7,857 nucleotides of DNA from an uncultured Rhodospirillaceae bacterium (lineage in GTDB: Bacteria; Pseudomonadota; Alphaproteobacteria; Rhodospirillales; UBA2165). Where the stretch lies: the NCBI GenBank assembly GCA_913054205.1, contig CAJXJM010000105.1, positions 1 through 7,857 of the forward strand. Direction: 5' to 3'. The position numbers were made by a program, and so were the translations under genes. The notes under the pieces were generated by a model that had not been told where the DNA came from, did not search any database, and saw only the letters and a list, made by a program, of their open reading frames with translations. Positions within the stretch are counted from its first letter, which is position 1; every line of letters starts with the position of its first letter. Positions 1 through 6,861 of the stretch are shown piece by piece.

Positions 1-569
1 ATCATGCTGTCAGCGGTGTTGAGCGCTTTATAGGCGAAAGCACCCGGCAGGCCAAAAAGCGCGGTCCAAAATATCGGTGCCACTACGCCGTCCGAGAAAT
101 TCTCGGACAAAGATTCAATCGCCGCCCGAGCAACGCCATGCTGATCGAGATTCTTCGTATCCCGGCCAACGATCTGACCAGCTGCTTCCCGCGCTTCTTC
201 AAGGTTCTCAGATTTGAGGTCTTTCGCAACGGCAGCGACATGTTGGTAGAGGCTGCGCCCCGCGATCATCGTCGACAATACAATTGCTTCCAAAATCCAG
301 CCATAGGGAATGAGCGTTGTGAGGGTGACAATTCCCCATCCAATACCAGCTGCACCGGCGACGATGAGCACGGTCGTTACGACGCCACTTATACGCTGCT
401 GTTTTGCCGTATCATTTTCATTGTTGAAGCGTTTGTCGCACCGATCGATCAGCCAGCCCATTATCTGTGCCGGGTGCGGTACATACCGGTAGAGCGGCTT
501 CGGATCGCCAAAAACCGCGTCAATCATCAGGGCGAGCAGGAGAATCGGAAAGATTGTTAAACCAAGCAT
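1..569 (-). CDS. cobD: Adenosylcobinamide-phosphate synthase CobD/CbiB, N-terminal 189 residues (partial)
   Basis: This integral membrane protein attaches the aminopropanol (phosphate) arm to adenosylcobyric acid, giving adenosylcobinamide (phosphate). The reading frame starts at an ATG at 569 and stays open to the left window edge, so the C-terminal part (roughly 120-140 residues by family length) is missing. Visible family motifs are DAVFGDP at residues 17-23, HPAQIMG at 32-38, a GRDTKNLD segment near 135, RAAIESLSENFSDG from about 148 followed by VVAPIFW, and GLPGAFAYKALNTADSM at the edge. Hydrophobic stretches at residues 3-16 and about 60-100 fit membrane helices. The start is well placed because the first motif lies about 17 residues in, as usual for CobD, and no other in-frame start lies just upstream. 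I see no clear Shine-Dalgarno sequence. It is transcribed away from the cbiX operon, from which it is separated by 140 bp. Confidence 0.96.
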   Translation of the reverse strand, partial: MLGLTIFPILLLALMIDAVFGDPKPLYRYVPHPAQIMGWLIDRCDKRFNNENDTAKQQRISGVVTTVLIVAGAAGIGWGIVTLTTLIPYGWILEAIVLSTMIAGRSLYQHVAAVAKDLKSENLEEAREAAGQIVGRDTKNLDQHGVARAAIESLSENFSDGVVAPIFWTALFGLPGAFAYKALNTADSM

Positions 570-575
570 GGAACA

Positions 576-604
576 CTCGTAGCAGGGAGCGTTAAAATCG
601 TCAA
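576..604 (-). promoter_or_regulatory. Candidate sigma-70-type promoter for cobD
   Basis: Read on the minus strand, TTGACG (604-599, five of six matches to the -35 consensus) is followed after 17 bp by TACGAG (581-576, three of six matches to the -10 consensus). The predicted transcription start would fall within a base or two of the cobD ATG at 569. With no Shine-Dalgarno sequence visible, this suggests a leaderless or nearly leaderless mRNA. The -10 match is poor, so this is only a candidate. Confidence 0.3.
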
Positions 605-636
605 TTAGGGGCGTTAAATCCTTTAGCTCCCGGACT

Positions 637-656
637 TGATCCGCTATGATCCGCTC
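637..656 (+). repeat. Tandem 10-bp repeat upstream of cbiX
   Basis: TGATCCGCTA at 637-646 is followed directly by TGATCCGCTC at 647-656, so nine of ten bases are repeated with a period of one helical turn. It overlaps the TATGAT candidate -10 of the cbiX operon. It could be a tandem protein-binding site or a small chance duplication. Confidence 0.5.
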
Positions 657-709
657 CCAAAAGAAATAACAGAAAAACGAAAAAACAATTGAGCCGGACT
701 GGAACAAAA

Positions 710-1702
710 ATGACCAAAACAGGCGTGATGATCTGCGGACATGGCAGCCGCTCTACTGATGCCGTTACTCAATTTGCCGCCTTGAAAGAGAAGCTCACCG
801 AGCGCTTTCCGGAGTACCCTGTCGAATACGGATTTTTAGAATTTGCCACGCCGATTATACGGGAAGGTCTGGATAAACTCTGCGATCAAGGGGTCGATCA
901 CATTTTGGCCGTGCCCGGCATGTTGTTTGCGGCGGGTCACGTTAAAAATGATATCGCCTCGGTGCTCAATCAATATGCCTCAGAGCGCAACGACATTGAT
1001 TTGAAAATTGAGTTCGCCCGAGCGCTCGATATTGATCCCAAAATGCTCTACGCCGCCGAAGGCCGTATTGCCGATGCCGAAGCAAGTGCTGAAACCCAGA
1101 TTGCCCGCGAAGATACCTTGTTGATGGTGGTTGGCCGCGGCACGTCGGACCCCGATGCCAACAGCAATATCAACAAAATCTGCCGGATGTTATGGGAAGG
1201 CATGGGCTATGGCTGGGGCGAGGTGTGTTATTCCGGCGTGACATTCCCACTTGTCGCCCCCGGGCTCGAACACGCGGCGAAGCTTGGCTATAAACGCATC
1301 ATCGTTTTCCCCTATTTTCTGTTCACCGGCATCTTGGTCGAGCGAATTTATTCGATCACTGATGAAATCGCTGCCCAATTTCCACAAATTGAGTTTCTCA
1401 AAGCGGGCTATCTCAATGACCATAAAGGTGTCATTGATACTTTTGAAGAACGTGTGCGGGGAATTATCAGCGGCGACAATCTGATGAATTGTCTGCTCTG
1501 CAAATACCGTGAACAGATCATCGGATTTGAGGCCCATCAAGGACTGCCGCAGGAAAGCCATCACCATCATGTCGAAGGCATTGGAACCGGCGAAGCCCAC
1601 ACTCATGATCACGATCACACACACGATCATGGCCACGCGCCGCATCCGCATGCCGATCATCCGCACGGGCCGGGCAAGCGCAATCCGGCAGCTGCCGAGT
1701 AA
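710..1702 (+). CDS. cbiX: Sirohydrochlorin cobaltochelatase, long form CbiX with Fe-S motif and His-rich tail
   Basis: This soluble chelatase inserts Co2+ into sirohydrochlorin, committing it to the cobalt-early corrin pathway. The protein is 330 residues from ATG 710. A TTG at 689 would add seven residues but has no visible ribosome-binding site, and the ATG places the conserved CGHGSRS motif at residues 9-15. The N-terminal half carries the probable metal-binding histidines H11 (GHGS) and H77 (LFAAGHVKNDI). The second repeat has the degenerate VVGRGTSDPDAN, with Arg in place of His, as expected for the two-domain long form. MNCLLC at residues 259-264 matches the MXCXXC motif that holds a 4Fe-4S centre in the long CbiX of Bacillus megaterium. 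The last 47 residues (284-330) contain 15 histidines, a likely cobalt-binding or storage tail. It is the first gene of the operon; cobH follows after a 17-bp gap. Confidence 0.95.
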   Translation: MTKTGVMICGHGSRSTDAVTQFAALKEKLTERFPEYPVEYGFLEFATPIIREGLDKLCDQGVDHILAVPGMLFAAGHVKNDIASVLNQYASERNDIDLKIEFARALDIDPKMLYAAEGRIADAEASAETQIAREDTLLMVVGRGTSDPDANSNINKICRMLWEGMGYGWGEVCYSGVTFPLVAPGLEHAAKLGYKRIIVFPYFLFTGILVERIYSITDEIAAQFPQIEFLKAGYLNDHKGVIDTFEERVRGIISGDNLMNCLLCKYREQIIGFEAHQGLPQESHHHHVEGIGTGEAHTHDHDHTHDHGHAPHPHADHPHGPGKRNPAAAE

Positions 1703-1705
1703 CCC

Positions 1706-1723
1706 ATGAGCTGCCGCAGATGA
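1706..1723 (+). other. Five-codon mini-ORF bridging cbiX and cobH
   Basis: An ATG at 1706, three bases after the cbiX stop, opens a frame encoding MSCRR. Its TGA stop (1721-1723) overlaps the cobH ATG (1720-1722) as ATGA. The same stop-start geometry is used at the later junctions of this operon, so it could carry ribosomes across the only real gap. No convincing Shine-Dalgarno sequence precedes it, and an ORF this short easily arises by chance. Confidence 0.2.
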
Positions 1724-2349
1724 TTTATTTGAAGGATCCAGCCGAGATTTACCGGGCATCCTTTGCCGCCATCGAGCGCGAAGTTGATTTATCCGACTTT
1801 CCGGAAAGCCTCCATAAAATTGTGCTGCGTCTTGTCCATGCCGTCGCGATTCCGGAAATCGTCGAAGACATTGCCTGGGACGGAGATGTGGCTGAAGCGG
1901 CTTCTTCGGCGCTGACTGCAGGCGCGCCAATTATTGTCGATGCCAATATGGTAGCCGCCGGCATCATGAAAGATCGCCTACCCAAAGATGTCGAGATTTT
2001 GTGTTCTTTGCGCGACGATGCTGTGCCCGAGCTTGCCGAGAGCCTGGCGACAACGCGATCAGCGGCGGCGGTTGAATTGTGGAAGCCTCATTTAGAAGGC
2101 GCGATTGTTGCAATTGGCAATGCGCCGACAGCGTTGTTTCACTTGATCGATATGTTGGCAGAGGGTGATTGTCCGAGGCCCGCAGCCATCTTCGCTTTTC
2201 CGGTTGGTTTCATCGGTGCCGCTGAATCCAAAGTTTATTTAATCGAGAAGAATTTAGGCATTCCGTTTATCACCTTGCAGGGCCGAAAGGGTGGCTCGGC
2301 ATTGGCTGCTGCTGCCGTCAACGCAGTTTTGCTGGGAGGTGACGCATGA
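1720..2349 (+). CDS. cobH: Precorrin-8X methylmutase CobH/CbiC
   Basis: This enzyme moves the methyl group from C11 to C12 of (cobalt-)precorrin-8 to give (cobalto)hydrogenobyrinate/cobyrinate, the last ring-forming step. The 209-residue length is normal for the family. Evidence includes the N-terminal YLKDPAEIYRASFAAI segment, the catalytic histidine at residue 40 (RLVHAV), the AGAPIIVDANMVAAGI segment, IGNAPTALFHL, and the C-terminal GRKGGSALAAAAVNA signature. The context around the catalytic histidine (HAVAIPEI) differs from the HACG I remember for well-known CobH proteins, but the His is kept. The start at 1720 places the YLKDP motif at residue 3, as in relatives. The stop overlaps the cobL start by four bases. 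Confidence 0.95.
   Translation: MIYLKDPAEIYRASFAAIEREVDLSDFPESLHKIVLRLVHAVAIPEIVEDIAWDGDVAEAASSALTAGAPIIVDANMVAAGIMKDRLPKDVEILCSLRDDAVPELAESLATTRSAAAVELWKPHLEGAIVAIGNAPTALFHLIDMLAEGDCPRPAAIFAFPVGFIGAAESKVYLIEKNLGIPFITLQGRKGGSALAAAAVNAVLLGGDA
2335..2340 (+). promoter_or_regulatory. Strong ribosome-binding site of cobL inside cobH
   Basis: GGAGGT lies five bases before the cobL ATG at 2346, within the last codons of cobH. It is the strongest Shine-Dalgarno sequence in the operon, so cobL can probably initiate by itself as well as by coupling through the ATGA overlap. Confidence 0.6.
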
Positions 2350-3542
2350 CCGTCTGGCTCACCATTGTTGGTATCGGCGAAGACGGCTTGGACGGGCTCG
2401 GTGCCAATGCGCGAAACGCCATTGATCAGGCCGATGTATTGTTCGGCGGGGAACGCCATCTCCAGCTTATCGGCAAAAAAGGAATTCAATGGAAATCACC
2501 GCTTGAAGACAGCTATGCAGAGCTCGATGGTCACAAAGGTCAAAACGTCACGGTGATCGCAACCGGTGATCCAATGTGGTTCGGCATTGGCGCGACGTTG
2601 GGACGGCGCTATGGCCCGGATGAAATTAAAGTCATTCCCGCGCCCTCTGCCTTTTCGCTTGTTGCCGCCCGGATGATCTGGCCGTTAAGCGAGGCCGGGT
2701 GTCTGACCGTTCATGGCCGTGATCTCGAACGGGTTAAGGCCTTCTTGAGCCCTGGGGCAAAGCTAATCGTCTTATCGAATGACGGCAACACGCCGAGCCA
2801 GATTGCGGGGCTTCTGAAAGAGGCTGGCTTTGGCAATAGTCCGGTCAGTGCCTTCGCTCATATTGGCGGCGCGGAGGAGGCGCGGTTTGATGCGGCTGCC
2901 TCCGATTGGAGTCAAGATGCTGTAGCTGATCTTAATACTGTCGCGGTTGAATGCGTGGCGGATGAGGGAGCGGTTATATTGCCGCGCGTCCCTGGCCTGC
3001 CGGATGATGCGTTTGAGCATGACGGCCAGCTTACAAAACGAGAAGTTCGGGCAATAACGATATCGGCATTGGCTCCCATGCCGGAGCAAATGCTTTGGGA
3101 TATCGGGGCAGGCTGTGGCTCTGTCGCGATTGAGTGGATGCGGGCGACGCGGGGGGCCAAGGCCTTTGCCGTCGAGCGCAATATGGATCGCTTGGCCATG
3201 ATCAACAATAATGCGCTGGCGCTCGGTGTGCCGGATTTAAAGGTCGTCTTTGGCGAAGCCTTGAACGAGATCATGGGTCTGCCGGCACCGGACGCTGTGT
3301 TTATCGGCGGCGGCTTAACCTCCGGCGGCTTGCTCGAATATTGCTGGCAGAATTTAAAACCAGGCGGCCGTCTGGTCGCCAATGCCGTGACCTTTGAAGG
3401 AGAGCGCCGCCTGATCGAAGTGCAGGCGGAGCTTGGCGGCGAGTTATGCCAAATCGCGATTTCCCGCGCCCACGAAATGGGCCGCTTTACCGGCTGGCAG
3501 CCCCTAAAACCCGTAACGCAACTCAGAATACATAAATCATGA
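2346..3542 (+). CDS. cobL: Bifunctional precorrin-6Y C5,15-methyltransferase (decarboxylating) CobL, CbiE-CbiT fusion
   Basis: The enzyme uses S-adenosylmethionine to methylate C5 and C15 of (cobalt-)precorrin-6B and removes the carboxyl of the C12 acetate side chain. The 398-residue protein has a CbiE-type tetrapyrrole-methylase domain (about 1-205; starts TIVGIGEDGLDGL, with ATGDPMWFGIGATLG and VIPAPSAFSLVAARM). A linker, PRVPGLPDDAFEHDGQLTKR, leads to a CbiT-type class I methyltransferase domain (about 215-398) with the SAM-binding motif DIGAGCGSVAIEW starting at D252. This fused arrangement is usual in proteobacteria. It overlaps cobH and cobI by four bases each. Confidence 0.96.
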   Translation: MTVWLTIVGIGEDGLDGLGANARNAIDQADVLFGGERHLQLIGKKGIQWKSPLEDSYAELDGHKGQNVTVIATGDPMWFGIGATLGRRYGPDEIKVIPAPSAFSLVAARMIWPLSEAGCLTVHGRDLERVKAFLSPGAKLIVLSNDGNTPSQIAGLLKEAGFGNSPVSAFAHIGGAEEARFDAAASDWSQDAVADLNTVAVECVADEGAVILPRVPGLPDDAFEHDGQLTKREVRAITISALAPMPEQMLWDIGAGCGSVAIEWMRATRGAKAFAVERNMDRLAMINNNALALGVPDLKVVFGEALNEIMGLPAPDAVFIGGGLTSGGLLEYCWQNLKPGGRLVANAVTFEGERRLIEVQAELGGELCQIAISRAHEMGRFTGWQPLKPVTQLRIHKS

Positions 3543-4252
3543 ACGCAAACATCAAAATTTGGGGGCTTGGCATTGGGCCGGGCGATCCAGATCTTATTAC
3601 TGTGAAAGCTTTGAAAATCCTGCAAGCCGCCGATGTGATTGCGTATCCTGCACCTGCTGATGGTGAAAGTCTCGTGCGTTCAATTGCGGCGCCGCATATG
3701 TCGGGTACTCAAGAGGAAATTGTCATAGCAACGCCGATGGTTGTCGAGCGTCATCCGGCGCAAGATGTCTACGATAAAGCAGCAAGCGAGATAGCCGCGG
3801 CGGTCGATGCTGGTAAATCCGTTGCTGTACTCTGTGAGGGCGATCCATTTTTCTATGGCTCGTTCATGTATTTGTTTGCAAGGCTTTCAGAAAATTACGC
3901 GGTTCAGGTCGTGCCGGGCGTGAGTTCCTTGGCGGCGTGCTCGGCTGAGTTGGCGCTTCCTTTGGCGGCGCGCAATGATGTGGTGACGGTGATCCCAGGT
4001 CCCTTGGACGAAGAAACGCTCGAGCAGCAGCTAATGGCGACCAATGTCGCGGCGATCATCAAAGTTGGGCGGCACCTCGGCAAAATAAAGCGTGTGCTGG
4101 AGAAAATCGGCGCGACGGACAACGCCCATTATATCGAGCGCGCAACCATGAAAAATCAGAAGATTGTGCCATTAAGCGATCTTAATGGTGACAGTGCGCC
4201 CTATTTTTCAATGATCATTGTGCGCCGCAGCGGGGAGATTTTAGAACTTTGA
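3539..4252 (+). CDS. cobI: Precorrin-2 C20-methyltransferase CobI/CbiL
   Basis: This SAM-dependent enzyme methylates C20 of (cobalt-)precorrin-2, the first methylation after metal insertion in the early-cobalt route. The 237-residue protein is a single tetrapyrrole-methylase domain of usual length. Motifs are GLGIGPGDPDLITVKALKIL at residues 9-28, the active-site CEGDPFFYGSFMYL segment near the middle, and VVPGVSSLAACSAELALPLA. The ATG at 3539 overlaps the cobL stop as ATGA. No good Shine-Dalgarno sequence precedes it, so translation probably depends on coupling. Whether the enzyme prefers the cobalt-containing or metal-free substrate cannot be read from the sequence. CbiX upstream suggests the cobalt form. 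Confidence 0.94.
   Translation: MNANIKIWGLGIGPGDPDLITVKALKILQAADVIAYPAPADGESLVRSIAAPHMSGTQEEIVIATPMVVERHPAQDVYDKAASEIAAAVDAGKSVAVLCEGDPFFYGSFMYLFARLSENYAVQVVPGVSSLAACSAELALPLAARNDVVTVIPGPLDEETLEQQLMATNVAAIIKVGRHLGKIKRVLEKIGATDNAHYIERATMKNQKIVPLSDLNGDSAPYFSMIIVRRSGEILEL
4232..4237 (+). promoter_or_regulatory. Ribosome-binding site for the TTG-initiated cbiG-cobJ
   Basis: The purine run GGGGAG ends 11 bases before the TTG at 4249. It is slightly distant but is the best Shine-Dalgarno candidate, and supports the TTG start together with the TTGA overlap with the cobI stop. Confidence 0.4.
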
Positions 4253-6069
4253 GTAAATCCCCTGTTTTTGTTGTACTGAACGAAACTGGCGCGGCACTCG
4301 CCCGTAAACTTACACCTGGTTTCTCCGGCAGCGTGGTTCATGGCTTGCAAGGTCGGGTTGTGACCGCATCGCTCCATTTTGAAAATACTCTCGAGCATCT
4401 TCGAAATTTGTTTGAAGAAGGGCATCCGATTGTTGCAATTGCCTCAACTGGGATTGTCATCCGGGCACTCGCACCAAGTCTTTCAAATAAAACTAAAGAG
4501 CCGCCGGTTCTAGCTTTGTCAGAAAATGGCAAATCCGTAGTGCCACTTTTAGGCGGACATAATGGTGGCAACAAAATTGCCCAAAATATCGCTATGAATT
4601 TGGCGATTGAACCAACCATCACCACGGCGGGTGATAGCCGGTTTGGCATTGCGCTTGATGATCCGCCCGAGGGTTGGCGCGTGGCAAACCCAAACGCAGC
4701 CAAGCCGGTGATGGCGGCGCTTTTGAGCGGCGAAAATGTCCAGCTCCAAGATGAAACGGGTGAAGGCGTTGATAAAAGCTGGTTAACAGAAGCGGGAATT
4801 TCTTTCAAGGATGATGCTCAAAACTGCATTCGCCTGACCCATGCCAGGCTTCCCGAACAAACCGATGATCTCATTCTATCGCCGGGCGTTTTGGCGCTCG
4901 GTATTGGGTGTGAGCGGGGCGTTGAGGCCGGTGATTTGGCGACTTTCCTTTTTGATGTTTTTAAACAGCATGACCTCGGCAAACATGCGATTGCCTGTAT
5001 CGCGACGATCGATGTCAAAGAAGACGAGACCGCAATTCGCGAGATGGCGCGTTTGGGCCAAGTGTCGGTCCGTTTGTTTGACGCAGCGCGGCTGGAGCAA
5101 GAAACCCCACGCGTGACTGATCCTTCCGACTATGTCTTCGAGACCGTTGGCACCCATAGTGTTTCTGAAGCCGCTGCCTTGGCTGCGGCAGGTCCAGATG
5201 CCGAACTGATTGTTCCCAAGCAAAAGCGGGATGGCATGACTTGCGCGGTGGCGCTGTCGCCGGCGATCATCGATCCGGACACCGTCGGGCGCGGTTGCGG
5301 GCGGCTCTCAGTAATCGGTATCGGCCCCGGCACCAATGATTGGCGGGCTCCCGAAGCAACCAATGAGATCGCGCGCGCGACGGATATTGTTGGCTACAAA
5401 CTTTATCTCGATCTGCTGGGGCCGTTGATGGAGGGTAAAATCCGCCACGATTATGCGCTCGGCGAGGAACGCGACCGCGTCGCTGAAGCGCTCAATCTCG
5501 CCGCCTCCGGCAAAGAAGTCGCGCTGGTATCTAGTGGTGATGCCGGCATCTATGCGATGGCGAGCTTGGTGTTCGAGCTGATTGAGCTGTGTGGTAACGA
5601 TGGCTGGCAGCGAATTGAAACCCATGTCGTGCCGGGCATTTCTGCGCTGCAAGCCGCAGCGGCCAAAAGCGGCGCACCCTTGGGCCATGATTTCTGTACG
5701 ATTTCGCTCTCTAATCTTCTCACTCCGTGGGAAGTGATCGAACAGCGTTTGAAGGCCGCCGCTGAAGGTGATTTTGTCATCGCGCTCTATAACCCGGTGT
5801 CGAAAAAGCGCCGCGAACAATTGGGCATTGCCCGAGACATTGTATTAACCTCAAGGCCTGCCGAAACGCCAGTCGTGCTCGCCCGCAATCTCGGCCGCGA
5901 AGAAGAAACCGTGGACGTGATCACCTTGGGTGAGTTGGACGCCGATCTCGTAGACATGCTGACGCTTGTATTGATTGGCAGCAGTGAGACCCGTGCTTTT
6001 GAACGTGGCACTGGTAAGACCTCGGTTTACACGCCGCGCGGCTACGGCGACAAAAAGGAAAAATTTTAA
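4249..6069 (+). CDS. cbiG-cobJ: Fusion of CbiG (cobalt-precorrin-5A hydrolase) and CobJ/CbiH (C17-methyltransferase)
   Basis: This 606-residue protein joins two corrin-ring enzymes. Residues 1 to about 350 are CbiG, which opens the ring-A lactone of cobalt-precorrin-5A and releases the two-carbon fragment: it has the STGIVIRALAP segment, the conserved GGHNGGN at 102-108, and a C-terminal domain with LALGIGCERG at 215-224 and a SVSEAAALAAAG segment near 305. Residues from about 353 are CobJ/CbiH, which methylates C17 and contracts the macrocycle: LSVIGIGPG, VSSGDAGIYAMASLV, VVPGISALQAAAAKSGAPLGHDF, FVIALYNPVSKKR. The TTG start overlaps the cobI stop as TTGA; no ATG lies near, and it gives the expected N-terminus (SPVFVVLNETG). 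The lactone that CbiG opens is formed by CbiH-type chemistry, with CobM/CbiF (next gene) acting in between. CbiG presence argues for the early-cobalt route. Confidence 0.94.
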   Translation: MSKSPVFVVLNETGAALARKLTPGFSGSVVHGLQGRVVTASLHFENTLEHLRNLFEEGHPIVAIASTGIVIRALAPSLSNKTKEPPVLALSENGKSVVPLLGGHNGGNKIAQNIAMNLAIEPTITTAGDSRFGIALDDPPEGWRVANPNAAKPVMAALLSGENVQLQDETGEGVDKSWLTEAGISFKDDAQNCIRLTHARLPEQTDDLILSPGVLALGIGCERGVEAGDLATFLFDVFKQHDLGKHAIACIATIDVKEDETAIREMARLGQVSVRLFDAARLEQETPRVTDPSDYVFETVGTHSVSEAAALAAAGPDAELIVPKQKRDGMTCAVALSPAIIDPDTVGRGCGRLSVIGIGPGTNDWRAPEATNEIARATDIVGYKLYLDLLGPLMEGKIRHDYALGEERDRVAEALNLAASGKEVALVSSGDAGIYAMASLVFELIELCGNDGWQRIETHVVPGISALQAAAAKSGAPLGHDFCTISLSNLLTPWEVIEQRLKAAAEGDFVIALYNPVSKKRREQLGIARDIVLTSRPAETPVVLARNLGREEETVDVITLGELDADLVDMLTLVLIGSSETRAFERGTGKTSVYTPRGYGDKKEKF

Positions 6070-6824
6070 TGACCGTTCATTTTATTGGCGCAGGTCCAGG
6101 TGCACCCGATCTTATTACCGTGCGTGGTCTCAACCTCATCAAAAAATGCCGGGTCTGTTTGTATGCGGGCTCGCTGGTGCCGGCAGAAGTGGTCGCCGCT
6201 GCTCCAGATGGCGCAGAGGTGATTGATACAGCGCCCCTGCATTTGGATCAGATCATTGAGAAGATGGAAGAGGCGCATACCAACGGCCTCGATGTTGCGC
6301 GCGTGCACTCCGGCGATCCCTCTATTTATGGCGCGGTTGCTGAACAAATGCGGCGTTTGGATGCGCTCGGTATTGAATATGACGTCACACCCGGCGTCCC
6401 AGCCTTTGCCGCCGCTGCCGCAGTGCTCAACCGCGAACTCACCTTGCCGGAAGTTTCGCAAACCATCATCCTTACCCGCACGGACGGCAAAGCATCCTCC
6501 ATGCCGGACGGTGAGGAACTGGCGTCCTTGGCCGCCTCGACAGCAACCCTCGCGATCCACTTGTCGGTTCGGAATTTAAAGAAAGTCATTGCAGATCTAA
6601 CCCCGCATTACGGCGAAGACTGCCCGGTTTATGTCGTTTACCGCGTGACCTGGCCGGACCAGCTTATTTTATCCGGCACGCTCTCAGACATCCGCGCCAA
6701 AGTCCGTGAAGCCAAAATCACCCGTACAGCCCTCATCATGGTCGGCCACGTCTTCGGTGACGACGACTTCATCGACAGCCGCCTCTACGCCAAAGACCAC
6801 AAGCATGTCTTGAGACCGAGGTAG
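6069..6824 (+). CDS. cobM: Precorrin-4 C11-methyltransferase CobM/CbiF
   Basis: This SAM-dependent enzyme methylates C11 of (cobalt-)precorrin-4. The 251-residue single tetrapyrrole-methylase domain shows HFIGAGPGAPDLITVRGL at the N-terminus, CLYAGSLVP, the active-site VARVHSGDPSIYGAVAEQM segment, YDVTPGVPAFAAAAA, LTRTDGKASSMPDGEEL, and PVYVVYRVTWPDQ near the C-terminus. All are typical of CobM/CbiF. The ATG shares one base with the preceding stop (TAATG), and AAGGAA at 6055-6060 is a suitable Shine-Dalgarno sequence. This is the last gene of the operon. The following gene converges on it after 37 bp, and I see no clear terminator hairpin in that gap. Confidence 0.96.
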   Translation: MTVHFIGAGPGAPDLITVRGLNLIKKCRVCLYAGSLVPAEVVAAAPDGAEVIDTAPLHLDQIIEKMEEAHTNGLDVARVHSGDPSIYGAVAEQMRRLDALGIEYDVTPGVPAFAAAAAVLNRELTLPEVSQTIILTRTDGKASSMPDGEELASLAASTATLAIHLSVRNLKKVIADLTPHYGEDCPVYVVYRVTWPDQLILSGTLSDIRAKVREAKITRTALIMVGHVFGDDDFIDSRLYAKDHKHVLRPR

Positions 6825-6861
6825 GAGTTTAACCAAAGAGCGACGGTGTTGTCTGTCAGGG

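Larger units (their letters stand above)
570..709. promoter_or_regulatory. Divergent control region between cobD and cbiX
   Basis: These 140 bp separate two divergently transcribed cobalamin genes and must hold promoters for both. Seen directly: an 8-bp direct repeat GCGTTAAA at 589-596 and 611-618 (start-to-start 22 bp, about two helical turns), a GGGAGC/GCTCCC inverted repeat at 585-590 and 626-631, and a tandem 10-bp repeat at 637-656. For the + strand, TATGAT at 645-650 resembles a -10 box, with only a weak -35 (TTTAGC, 622-627) at 17-bp spacing. I found no B12-box-like sequence, and the region is short for a complete cobalamin riboswitch. The end near cbiX is A-rich (660-690). Regulation by a DNA-binding protein is an inference from the repeats. 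Confidence 0.55.

Noticed and set aside
138..560. 140-codon + strand open frame
   Set aside because: It lies antisense to cobD, whose conserved motifs fill the minus strand here; the + translation shows no recognisable domain.
689..709. Upstream TTG start for cbiX
   Set aside because: It has no Shine-Dalgarno sequence and adds seven residues before the conserved N-terminus; the ATG at 710 fits better.
570..709. Cobalamin riboswitch upstream of the operon or cobD
   Set aside because: I saw no B12 box or matching stem pattern on either strand, and the space is short for the full element.
1190..1930. 246-codon minus-strand open frame across cbiX and cobH
   Set aside because: Two well-supported + strand genes cover it, and its product is Arg/Ser-rich without family motifs, as expected of a shadow frame.
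2912..3625. 237-codon minus-strand open frame across cobL and cobI
   Set aside because: It is antisense to the conserved CbiT domain and to the cobI start, with low-complexity translation.
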